Of a stretch of 29,541 nt of DNA, positions 1 through 5,919 are shown piece after piece. Source of the DNA: Bacteroidota bacterium (lineage in GTDB: Bacteria > Bacteroidota > Bacteroidia > B-17B0 > Aurantibacillaceae); assembly GCA_005800865.1 (NCBI GenBank), contig SYEI01000364.1:1-29541 (forward strand), read 5' to 3'. The notes under the pieces are model-generated. The model saw nothing but the letters and a program-made list of their open reading frames with translations. It was not told the origin of the DNA and did not search any database. A program made the position numbers and the translations under genes. Every line of letters begins with the position of its first letter. Position 1 is the stretch's first letter.

Positions 1-153
1 AAAAATTTTCCAAAGAGCTTTTACGTAGTCGGCTCTTACATTCTTATACTGTAGATAGTAGGCATGCTCCCAAACATCGATTCCGAGAAGAGGGACAAGA
101 CCTTGAGCGCTTACAGGATCTTGGTTAGCGCATGTAGCAATTTCTAATCTTTT
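1..153 (-). pseudogene. Superoxide dismutase (Mn/Fe) C-terminal fragment
   Basis: This is the SOD-derived part of the chimeric reading frame. The conserved block GIDVWEHAYYLQYKN holds Asp and His ligands of the active-site metal, and the upstream LEIATCANQD plus downstream ADYVKALW are also SOD-like. Only the end of the alpha/beta C-terminal domain is present. The helical N-terminal domain, the GxGWxW region and the first two His ligands have no counterpart upstream, where an unrelated exported family is encoded instead. The junction lies near 148-165. About 10-15 more codons would complete a normal SOD outside the window. Confidence 0.7.
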
Positions 154-753
154 TTGAGTACGTTTCTTTTTATTTTTAGCCGAAAAAATTGCTCCAGTAA
201 CCCCAATAGCAACATTACTAAAGGCATAAACTGCGCCACCTGTTGAAGTAACAGTGCCGTCAGGACCAACAAATGAATTCATGAAAAATAGTGGCAAAAT
301 AAAGCCAGTAGTTATTCCTCCGAAAAAATATAAATATTGGCGCCTTTTATATTTTTTTAATTGAGCATACTCTACTAATAATTTAGATTTTTTATCTACA
401 TCATTTTCTTTACTAATAAAATTATATAAACCATTTTCCATAATAGCCTTTCCTTTATATGCCAATCTATTTCCAGAAACTTCAATTTCACCACTATTAA
501 TCACCGACATCTTCTTATCCATTCTAGAAATTGAATCAATATCACCATTTGCATACTTTATATAGTGTACGTTTTTTTTTGAAACTGTATAAACGGGGCC
601 ATCAATATTATCAAATCGATTATATTGTATGTTCTCAAAACCAATTTCCCGCACTTTAGCTACTTGAATTGTTTTATTCAAAAAAGCAATAGTATCTTGC
701 GAATATGAGTTGACAAAAATGCCGATTAATAAAAAACTATAAAGAAATTTCAT
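1..753 (-). CDS. Exported paralog fused in frame to a superoxide dismutase C-terminus (partial, runs off the window)
   Basis: Reading the minus strand from the ATG at 753 gives 251 uninterrupted codons to base 1 with no stop, so the 3' end lies outside the window. Residues 1-19 form a signal peptide ending SYSQ, as in the neighbouring gene at 773-1426. Residues 20 to about 200 match that neighbour: the DTI start after cleavage, the GPVYT and YIKYANGD segments, a hydrophobic hairpin, then the lysine-rich AIFSAKNKKK tail. From about residue 202 the sequence becomes Mn/Fe superoxide dismutase, with LEIATCANQD, then LLGIDVWEHAYYLQYKN and ADYVKALW. That part carries the Asp and His metal ligands of the SOD C-terminal domain. 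The SOD N-terminal half, with the other two His ligands, is absent, so dismutase activity is not expected. The function of the N-terminal family is unknown. The gene lies 19 bases downstream of its paralog, probably in one transcript. A genuine fusion and an assembly join cannot be told apart here. Confidence 0.75.
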   Translation of the reverse strand, partial: MKFLYSFLLIGIFVNSYSQDTIAFLNKTIQVAKVREIGFENIQYNRFDNIDGPVYTVSKKNVHYIKYANGDIDSISRMDKKMSVINSGEIEVSGNRLAYKGKAIMENGLYNFISKENDVDKKSKLLVEYAQLKKYKRRQYLYFFGGITTGFILPLFFMNSFVGPDGTVTSTGGAVYAFSNVAIGVTGAIFSAKNKKKRTQKRLEIATCANQDPVSAQGLVPLLGIDVWEHAYYLQYKNVRADYVKALWKIF

Positions 754-772
754 ATGTATTTTAATTATTTTG

Positions 773-1426
773 CTAATTGTTGTATAAAGCCACTGCTTCT
801 GCTTTTAGTTTTAGTATTTGTTTTCTCTGTGACTTACTAAATATTGCAAAGCTGGCGCCGGTTGCTAAAAATGGAATAGCAGGTAACAAAAAATCAGGAT
901 TACCCCACGCAGCAGCATAAATCCCAAGTGCTCCTAATGCACCACCGATTCCAAAAAATGGTATACTGGCTATTCCTGTTCCTCTCGCTTTTCGCTGTTT
1001 ACTATCCACTTTATTAATAAGCAATTTTATCTTATTATATTTTTCGTGATCTGAAGTGTACTTACAAATCGTTAAAAAGTCGTCATTATGTATAGATACA
1101 TTATTCAAAAATATTCTTCCATCATTATAACTCAATTGTTTATTTACTAGATTAACAATTCTTAAAGAATCACCATTTTGAATTACCTTTTTAATGCGAA
1201 TACTATCAATTATACCATTCTCATATTTAATGTAAAAAACATCATTCTTATAGCATGTGTAAATGGGACCATTTAGATTTGAATATTTTTGATACTTGAT
1301 GGTTTCTCTATTAATTTCTTTAACCTTAGCAGAAACACGTTGACCTTTTATAAAACAAATTGTATCTTGAGAATAGCTACTAGATGCCAATCCTATTAAT
1401 AGTATTATGTAAATAAATAATTTCAT
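773..1426 (-). CDS. Exported hypothetical protein with membrane hairpin, 217 aa
   Basis: No function is recognised. Residues 1-19 are a signal peptide ending SYSQ. The exported part starts DTICFIKGQ and contains the segments AKVKEINRETIKYQ, GPIYTCYKNDVFYIKYENG and DSI. I know this repeat-like pattern from many small exported Bacteroidota proteins that sense or bind something unknown at the envelope. Residues 155-195 are hydrophobic and glycine-rich, probably one or two membrane segments, followed by a basic tail. A paralog follows 19 bases downstream (753 to the window edge) and the aminotransferase gene ends 11 bases upstream, so the three genes are probably co-transcribed. The start ATG at 1426 gives a complete signal peptide. 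Confidence 0.8.
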   Translation of the reverse strand: MKLFIYIILLIGLASSSYSQDTICFIKGQRVSAKVKEINRETIKYQKYSNLNGPIYTCYKNDVFYIKYENGIIDSIRIKKVIQNGDSLRIVNLVNKQLSYNDGRIFLNNVSIHNDDFLTICKYTSDHEKYNKIKLLINKVDSKQRKARGTGIASIPFFGIGGALGALGIYAAAWGNPDFLLPAIPFLATGASFAIFSKSQRKQILKLKAEAVALYNN

Positions 1427-1437
1427 TCAAATAAATT

Positions 1438-2580
1438 TTACAATTTACAAATAATTTCAGCTGCCTTTTCTAAAGTCTCCTCCTTTTTAGCAAAGCAAAA
1501 CCTCAATAATTGCTGCTGTTCTTGATTCGTATAAAAAACTGATAATGGAATAGAGGCCAATCCTTTTTCCTTAGTTAATCTTATCGCTAAATCAGTGTCT
1601 TTTTCATCGGTAATGTTCTTATAATTCAATAACTGAAAATAGGTTCCAGTGCATGGCTCCATCACAAAACGAGATCCCGAAACGAGTTTTCGAAAATAAT
1701 CTCTTTTTGCTTGATAAAATTGGTGCAAGCCTTTATACGTTGATTCATCTTTTAAATAATCGGCTAAAGCCAATTGAAAAGGATGATTGACACAAAACAC
1801 TAAAAACTGATGCACTTTTCTAAATTCCAGCATTAATTCTTTAGGCGCTGCCACGTAACCAATTTTCCAGCCGGTGGCATGAATGGTTTTTCCGAAAGAA
1901 GAAACGATAATAGATTGTGCGGCTAAGTCTTTAAAACGCGCTACACTTTGGTGAGGCTTTCCATCAAATACCATGTGTTCGTATACTTCATCACTTACCA
2001 CAATGATATTTTTACCGGCTACTAGTTTTTGCAATTCTAACAAATCATTTTCGGAAAGTGTTGTTCCACTAGGGTTGTGGGGTGAATTAATGATAATCAT
2101 TTTAGTTTTATCAGTAATAGTATTTCGTACCGTGTTCCAATTAATCGTAAAATTTGGGTACTCTAAGTGAATAGATTTTACAACACCACCATGCACATCA
2201 ATAGCTGGAATATAACAATCATACGCAGGCTCAAATACAATCACTTCATCTCCTTTATTAATAAAAGCAGCAATACTAGTATAAATACCTTGCGTTGCTC
2301 CAGCCGTAATGGTAATTTCTGTATCAGGATGATAAACAGCGCCATAACAATTTTGCAATAATTCGCTTATAACCTCTCTTAAAGGCTGCGCCCCAGTCAT
2401 AGGTGCATACTGGTTAAAGCCAGCAGTTAAGTGTTTTTGGGCTAATTCCAATAATTTAGGATGGCAACCAAAATCTGGGAAGCCCTGAGAAAGGTTAATG
2501 GCATTATATTCTTTAGCCAAACCACTCATAACCGTGAAGATGGTAGTGCCAATATTTGGTAATTTTGAATTTATCTGCAT
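1438..2580 (-). CDS. ybdL: Methionine/aromatic aminotransferase, YbdL family (PLP-dependent, class I/II)
   Basis: At 380 residues it has the full length of the YbdL/kynurenine aminotransferase group, and it resembles E. coli YbdL from end to end (SKLPxxGTTIFTxMS, NLSQGFPDF, NQYAPMTG, DEVYEH, IRLCFAKKE-like end). Visible PLP residues are the Schiff-base Lys231 in SSFGKTIHATGWK, Asp197 in SDEVYEH and Asn169 in SPHNPSG. Arg360 near the C-terminus should bind the substrate carboxylate. YbdL prefers methionine and also accepts aromatic amino acids, feeding the 2-oxo acid into methionine salvage or amino acid turnover; that preference is inferred from the family. It is cytosolic and is the first gene of the minus-strand cluster, with two exported hypothetical proteins close behind. 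The start at 2580 matches family N-termini. Confidence 0.93.
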   Translation of the reverse strand: MQINSKLPNIGTTIFTVMSGLAKEYNAINLSQGFPDFGCHPKLLELAQKHLTAGFNQYAPMTGAQPLREVISELLQNCYGAVYHPDTEITITAGATQGIYTSIAAFINKGDEVIVFEPAYDCYIPAIDVHGGVVKSIHLEYPNFTINWNTVRNTITDKTKMIIINSPHNPSGTTLSENDLLELQKLVAGKNIIVVSDEVYEHMVFDGKPHQSVARFKDLAAQSIIVSSFGKTIHATGWKIGYVAAPKELMLEFRKVHQFLVFCVNHPFQLALADYLKDESTYKGLHQFYQAKRDYFRKLVSGSRFVMEPCTGTYFQLLNYKNITDEKDTDLAIRLTKEKGLASIPLSVFYTNQEQQQLLRFCFAKKEETLEKAAEIICKL

Positions 2581-2620
2581 ATTTTTTTGTAATAATTAGA
2601 CTAAGTTGCTAAAAAAATCT

Positions 2621-2628
2621 TATTTTTG
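2621..2628 (+). promoter_or_regulatory. trnC: Possible -7 box (TATTTTTG) for tRNA-Cys
   Basis: This matches the Bacteroidota -7 consensus TAnnTTTG and lies 48 bases before the tRNA 5' end. No TTG stands at the usual distance upstream, so the assignment is weak. Confidence 0.35.
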
Positions 2629-2676
2629 CTACCCGTTCTTGGATTTTCATTAAAATAATAAAACCAATAACAAATT

Positions 2677-2747
2677 GGTCCTGTGGCCGAGTGGTTAGGC
2701 TCAGCTCTGCAAAAGCTGCTACTCCAGTTCGAACCTGGACGGGACCT
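2677..2747 (+). tRNA. trnC: tRNA-Cys (anticodon GCA)
   Basis: All cloverleaf arms fold by eye. The 7-bp acceptor stem is GGTCCTG with CGGGACC (one G-T pair). The D arm is GCC/GGC around GAGTGGTTA. The anticodon arm is CAGCT-CTGCAAA-AGCTG with GCA at positions 34-36. The variable loop has 4 bases, and the T arm is TCCAG-TTCGAAC-CTGGA. The discriminator base is U, as expected for tRNA-Cys. CCA is not encoded. Length is 71 bases. It is followed at once by a terminator, so it is probably a single-tRNA transcript. Confidence 0.97.
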
Positions 2748-2749
2748 CT

Positions 2750-2785
2750 AAAAAACCTCCAAGAAATTGGGGGTTTTTTGTTTTT
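2750..2785 (+). terminator. Rho-independent terminator after tRNA-Cys
   Basis: An 11-bp stem (AAAAAACCTCC with GGGGGTTTTTT, one T-G pair) closes an 8-base loop and runs into TTTTTTGTTTTT. It starts 3 bases after the tRNA 3' end. Confidence 0.9.
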
Positions 2786-2815
2786 AAACCCCGTCTATTA
2801 TTTATACATTAGTGT

Positions 2816-3376
2816 ATGCCATTAATTAACCACCTTTCTTCAATCATTACAGTTTCACCAAATTTAGCTGAAGAGCTAAAGAAGGTAACTATTAAAAAAA
2901 CGGTTGCAAAAGGCGATGTGATTGTTAATTGCTACGACCGTTGTGATAGCATTTATTTTATTGAAAAAGGATTAGTGCGTGGATATTATTTTAATGAAGA
3001 TAAAGAAATTACCAATTGGTTTGCACAAGAAGAAGAATTTGCAACTTCGTTTTATGCTTTTATCACCAAAAAAACAACCAACGAAACTATTCAGGCATTA
3101 GAAGATTGTTCCTTAATTGAAATTCCATTTTCTGTTTTACAAAATCTATATACCAACTTTCATGAAACAGAAAGGTTAGGCAGAATCATCACCGAAAACT
3201 ATTACATAAAATTAGAAGAACGTATTTTAAGTTTACAATTTAAAACAGCAAAAGAACGTTATCAAAAATTCGCCGTATCAAAACCTAGCTTATTGCAAAG
3301 AGCTTCATTAGGGCAGATTGCTTCTTACTTGGGCATCACGCAAGAAACCCTGAGCCGAATAAGAGCCGAAAACTAA
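2816..3376 (+). CDS. Crp/Fnr family transcriptional regulator
   Basis: A cytosolic DNA-binding regulator of 186 residues. Residues 15-110 form the cyclic-nucleotide-binding-like beta roll (KGDVIVNCYDRCDSIYFIEKG, then the TSFYAFIT and LIEIPF strands). A long dimerisation helix spans about 115-150, followed by a C-terminal winged helix (LGQIASYLGITQETLSRIR). The recognition helix has Glu177, Ser180 and Arg181, the E-x-x-S-R pattern by which Fnr reads TTGA half-sites. Crp itself has R-E-x-x-x-R instead. The N-terminal cysteine cluster of true Fnr is absent; Cys39, Cys43 and Cys98 are scattered, so the signal sensed is unknown. An Fnr-like palindrome lies 19 bases past the stop, upstream of yiaA, making that unit a probable target. 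A TACATTAG box ends 3 bases before the ATG. Confidence 0.92.
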   Translation: MPLINHLSSIITVSPNLAEELKKVTIKKTVAKGDVIVNCYDRCDSIYFIEKGLVRGYYFNEDKEITNWFAQEEEFATSFYAFITKKTTNETIQALEDCSLIEIPFSVLQNLYTNFHETERLGRIITENYYIKLEERILSLQFKTAKERYQKFAVSKPSLLQRASLGQIASYLGITQETLSRIRAEN

Positions 3377-3395
3377 AAATTAGTTAAAAATTTAT

Positions 3396-3415
3396 TTTTT
3401 GACAATTGTCAAAAA
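3396..3415 (+). promoter_or_regulatory. Fnr/Crp-type operator, perfect palindrome (TTGAC-AATT-GTCAA core)
   Basis: A 20-bp perfect inverted repeat centred at 3405.5: TTGACAATTGTCAA flanked by T and A runs. It matches the Fnr consensus TTGATnnnnATCAA at 8 of 10 positions. Its centre is 29.5 bases before the TACTTTTG box at 3435, which puts it near -41 from the predicted start of transcription, the class II activation position. The regulator encoded just upstream is the obvious candidate ligand. A near-copy with identical geometry precedes the universal stress gene at 12061. Confidence 0.75.
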
Positions 3416-3434
3416 GTCCCTCCTCTACTCTCTC

Positions 3435-3442
3435 TACTTTTG
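3435..3442 (+). promoter_or_regulatory. -7 box (TACTTTTG) of the yiaA promoter
   Basis: An exact TAnnTTTG match. No TTG lies about 20 bases upstream; the Fnr-like operator occupies that area, as expected for an activator-dependent promoter. Predicted transcription start is near 3446, giving a leader of about 22 bases before the yiaA ATG. Confidence 0.6.
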
Positions 3443-3467
3443 ATCTCATAATTTTAAAACTAAATTT

Positions 3468-3905
3468 ATGAATAAAAAACCATCAAATGCTTTTATAGGT
3501 GCCTCATGGGTTGCCTTATTAGCGGGAGCAGTATCTTACAATATCGGATTATGGAATGCCGACATGATGCTAAATGAAAAAGGCTATTATTTTGCAGTAT
3601 TAATGTATGGATTATTTTCAGCCGTTTCACTTCAAAAAGCGGTGCGAGACGAACTCGAAGGAATTCCTGTAACTTCCATTTATTACGGCATAAGCTGGTT
3701 CTCTACTATCCTTTCTATTTTATTATTAGTAATTGGATTATGGAATGCTGATTTAATGCGAAGCGAAAAAGGTTTTTACGGCATGTCGTTTACCTTAAGT
3801 TTGTTTGCTGCTGTTGCGGTGCAAAAAAATATACGCGATAGTTCTTCCGCAAAAAAACAAAATAACCTACGCGAAGAAAAAACAGAGTTTAATGAATCGT
3901 TGTAA
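3468..3905 (+). CDS. yiaA: YiaA/YiaB-family inner membrane protein
   Basis: At 145 residues it aligns with E. coli YiaA along its length. It has two copies of the YiaA/YiaB domain, each with two membrane helices. Repeat 1 (about 5-60) contains GLWNADMMLNEKGYYFAVL and LQKAVRDELEGIP. Repeat 2 (about 68-125) contains GLWNADLMRSEKGFYGMSF and VQKNIRD. The biochemical role of YiaA is not known. The C-terminal tail (about 125-145) is charged and cytosolic. The gene sits behind an Fnr-like operator and TACTTTTG box, 91 bases after the Crp/Fnr regulator, and its stop is only 16 bases before the ceramidase-like gene. The two are therefore likely one transcript under the neighbouring regulator. Confidence 0.93.
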   Translation: MNKKPSNAFIGASWVALLAGAVSYNIGLWNADMMLNEKGYYFAVLMYGLFSAVSLQKAVRDELEGIPVTSIYYGISWFSTILSILLLVIGLWNADLMRSEKGFYGMSFTLSLFAAVAVQKNIRDSSSAKKQNNLREEKTEFNESL

Positions 3906-3921
3906 TTAAAAGTCTAAAAAC

Positions 3922-4704
3922 ATGCTAGCAACCACACAATCAAAAAACAGGTTATTGTTAGGTATTACCATTATTGGAATGAGTGCGCTTTTTTTTATCA
4001 AGCTAATTGCTCAAAATCCAAGTTACCATATATTTTCCGACCAAAGAACCATTCTATCATTAGAACATTTTTGGAACATACTTTCTAATATTCCTTTTTT
4101 TGTAGTTGGTTTGCTTGGCATGTTTTTTATTATTAAAAAATATAATGTGATAAATCTTAACCTCAATAGTTTTGTTTTTTATTTAGGTATATTTTTAACA
4201 GCCATTGGCTCCATGTATTATCATCACCAGCCGTGCAATCAAACATTGGTTTGGGACAGACTGCCAATGACTATTTCTTTTATGGCTTTTTTCTCCCTTA
4301 TTATCGGAAACTATATTTGTATGACAACAGGGAAACGAATGTTATTCCCTCTATTATTACTAGGAATTATTTCTATCATTTATTGGCAAATGACAAAAAG
4401 CAAAGGTCATGAGGATTTACGATTTTATGTGCTCATCCAATTTTTACCGATTATTCTAATTCCAATTGTTTTAATACTATTCAAAAACCACAATCCACTT
4501 ACTAAAACCTATTGGCATATTTTAATGGTTTACATTATTGCAAAAGTATGTGAAGCAAATGATGAATCGATTTTTAAATATATACATATTATAAGCGGCC
4601 ATACATTAAAGCATTTCATAGCATCATTAGCTCCCTTGCTATTTTTAGCAAAGCAATATAAAATGTATCAAAATAAAATTGATAATAATTTATTTTCTAC
4701 TTGA
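3922..4704 (+). CDS. Alkaline ceramidase-like membrane hydrolase (CREST superfamily)
   Basis: A 260-residue protein with about seven membrane helices. The signature residues of the alkaline ceramidase/PAQR/Per1 (CREST) superfamily are in place: Ser97 and His101 in GSMYYHH, Asp112 in LVWDRLPMT, and His227 and His231 in SGHTLKH. As I recall human ACER3, its zinc-site residues (S77, H81, D92, H217, H221) have the same spacing at both ends: S+4=H, H+11=D, and H+4=H. The segment LEHFWNILSN (Glu48, Asn52) also resembles the region carrying a calcium ligand in ACER3. The family hydrolyses ceramide-type amides inside the membrane, and many Bacteroidota make sphingolipids, so a ceramide substrate is reasonable but not shown. 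It is the second gene of the yiaA unit. Its last 15 bases overlap the convergent JmjC gene. Confidence 0.82.
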   Translation: MLATTQSKNRLLLGITIIGMSALFFIKLIAQNPSYHIFSDQRTILSLEHFWNILSNIPFFVVGLLGMFFIIKKYNVINLNLNSFVFYLGIFLTAIGSMYYHHQPCNQTLVWDRLPMTISFMAFFSLIIGNYICMTTGKRMLFPLLLLGIISIIYWQMTKSKGHEDLRFYVLIQFLPIILIPIVLILFKNHNPLTKTYWHILMVYIIAKVCEANDESIFKYIHIISGHTLKHFIASLAPLLFLAKQYKMYQNKIDNNLFST

Positions 4705-5763
4705 AGCAATTAGTTCTGCCTTTTTACGCTTGGCCTCTTCTAGCTTTTGTATTTCAGCCAAATGAAGTTCATTAATATCATCCTTGTAAAGTTTATGTGC
4801 TTTCCAAATTGGAGGATTGTTAGCGCAGCAGTCTAAAGACATATATAAAGGAGACTGCATAAATGAATATAAAGGCGAATACCATCTGTAACCAACACCA
4901 ATTGAATCAGTAGCGTTTTTTACAGCATGCCAATAAAAGGGTGGGTTCCACAAAATATCTCCTGGCATTAAACTTACAGAATATCCATCCATATATTTGT
5001 ACAAATCGTATGGAGAATTATAATTTGGTTCAAAAGGATTAAAAGGCCCTGAAGCAATTTTTCCTGGAGCGCGTCTATAAATATTTTCTACTGGATCTGG
5101 ATCTATAATAGGTGTGTAATATTGCGAATACAATACCCAATCTTTTTGACCACAAACTTGCACAAATAAATTAGGTGGATTAGCGCAATGTAATGCCGAG
5201 TAAGTTCCTTGTCCGCCAATAAACACCTGAAAGGCATCAAACCAAACAGGAGGTGTGTTTCTTTCCTTCAGCCATTGATAATCAAAATCTTCTAAATGTT
5301 CGGGGTGCCTTTTAAGCAAGGGATAAAATCGATAATATTTACTTCCACCACTTCTAATATTATCAATTACTTCTCCCAAAGTAATGTGCTCATATTTTAC
5401 GTCAGAAGTGTTTTGATCTACTAAAACTATTTCATCAGTACCATGCAAATCTTTAAAATATTGCATACTCCATTTTTTTACACAAGGCCAATCTTTTGCT
5501 GCACCATCTAAAACAACAGGAATTCCTTTTTTCACGTAATGCTCTTTGAATTCTTTTAGACTCAAATCTTTTCTTCTTTCGATGGGCATAATTCTACCTA
5601 AGCCATGTTTAGGCATTGTTTCGTGCAGCTTATTATAAAATGAAGTTCTATTTTTAAAAAAGGTTTTTCTGCCAAAAAAATGATCAAACCATTGATATGT
5701 TCCATATTGGAGTCTTTGTCCAAATGAAATATTTTTTAAAAAGTCTCCTTCCTCCCTTGTCAT
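4690..5763 (-). CDS. JmjC/cupin-8 domain protein with HxA instead of HxD
   Basis: A cytosolic protein of 357 residues from the ATG at 5763. The reading frame continues upstream to 5856, but those 31 residues are a poor hydrophobic and basic stretch and the family-like sequence begins at MTREEGD, so the shorter start is chosen. Residues 65-300 form a cupin-8 (FIH/JMJD5-like) fold: KKGIPVVLDGAAKDWPC, FIGGQGTYSALHC, NLFVQVCGQKDW, MPGDILWNPPFYWHAVKN. Members normally bind Fe(II) and 2-oxoglutarate through H-x-D...H. Here the first motif reads His192-Cys-Ala194, so the Asp is Ala, while the distal His279 remains. It could be inactive, halogenase-like (where Ala or Gly replaces the acid), or ligated differently. 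The C-terminus is a charged helix. Substrate is unknown. It overlaps the ceramidase-like gene by 15 bases, tail to tail. Confidence 0.82.
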   Translation of the reverse strand: MTREEGDFLKNISFGQRLQYGTYQWFDHFFGRKTFFKNRTSFYNKLHETMPKHGLGRIMPIERRKDLSLKEFKEHYVKKGIPVVLDGAAKDWPCVKKWSMQYFKDLHGTDEIVLVDQNTSDVKYEHITLGEVIDNIRSGGSKYYRFYPLLKRHPEHLEDFDYQWLKERNTPPVWFDAFQVFIGGQGTYSALHCANPPNLFVQVCGQKDWVLYSQYYTPIIDPDPVENIYRRAPGKIASGPFNPFEPNYNSPYDLYKYMDGYSVSLMPGDILWNPPFYWHAVKNATDSIGVGYRWYSPLYSFMQSPLYMSLDCCANNPPIWKAHKLYKDDINELHLAEIQKLEEAKRKKAELIASSRK

Positions 5764-5905
5764 AATGATTTTAAATTTACAAAAAATTGTAAATATAAAA
5801 AGCGTTTTTAATTCGTATTCGCTCAAAAGAAAAAATCTGTTTCTACACTTTCGCAAACCTTAACAAAAGCATTAAAAATTAATTTCATAGTGCAGTAATA
5901 AAGAA

Positions 5906-5913
5906 TAAATTTG
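5906..5913 (+). promoter_or_regulatory. -7 box (TAAATTTG) close to the sensor kinase start
   Basis: An exact TAnnTTTG match ending 6 bases before the ATG at 5920. It overlaps the TTG at 5911 that would extend the reading frame, which argues for the ATG. No TTG is found 20 bases upstream. If used, the transcript would be almost leaderless. Confidence 0.4.
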
Positions 5914-5919
5914 TTTTCG

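Noticed and set aside
2816..3376. Calling the regulator a true oxygen-sensing Fnr
   Set aside because: The recognition helix is Fnr-like, but the N-terminal cysteine cluster needed for a [4Fe-4S] centre is missing.
5764..5856. N-terminal extension of the JmjC protein to an upstream ATG at 5856
   Set aside because: The extra 31 residues are hydrophobic and basic without matching a signal peptide, and the segment overlaps AT-rich promoter-like DNA. The family-like sequence begins at the ATG at 5763.
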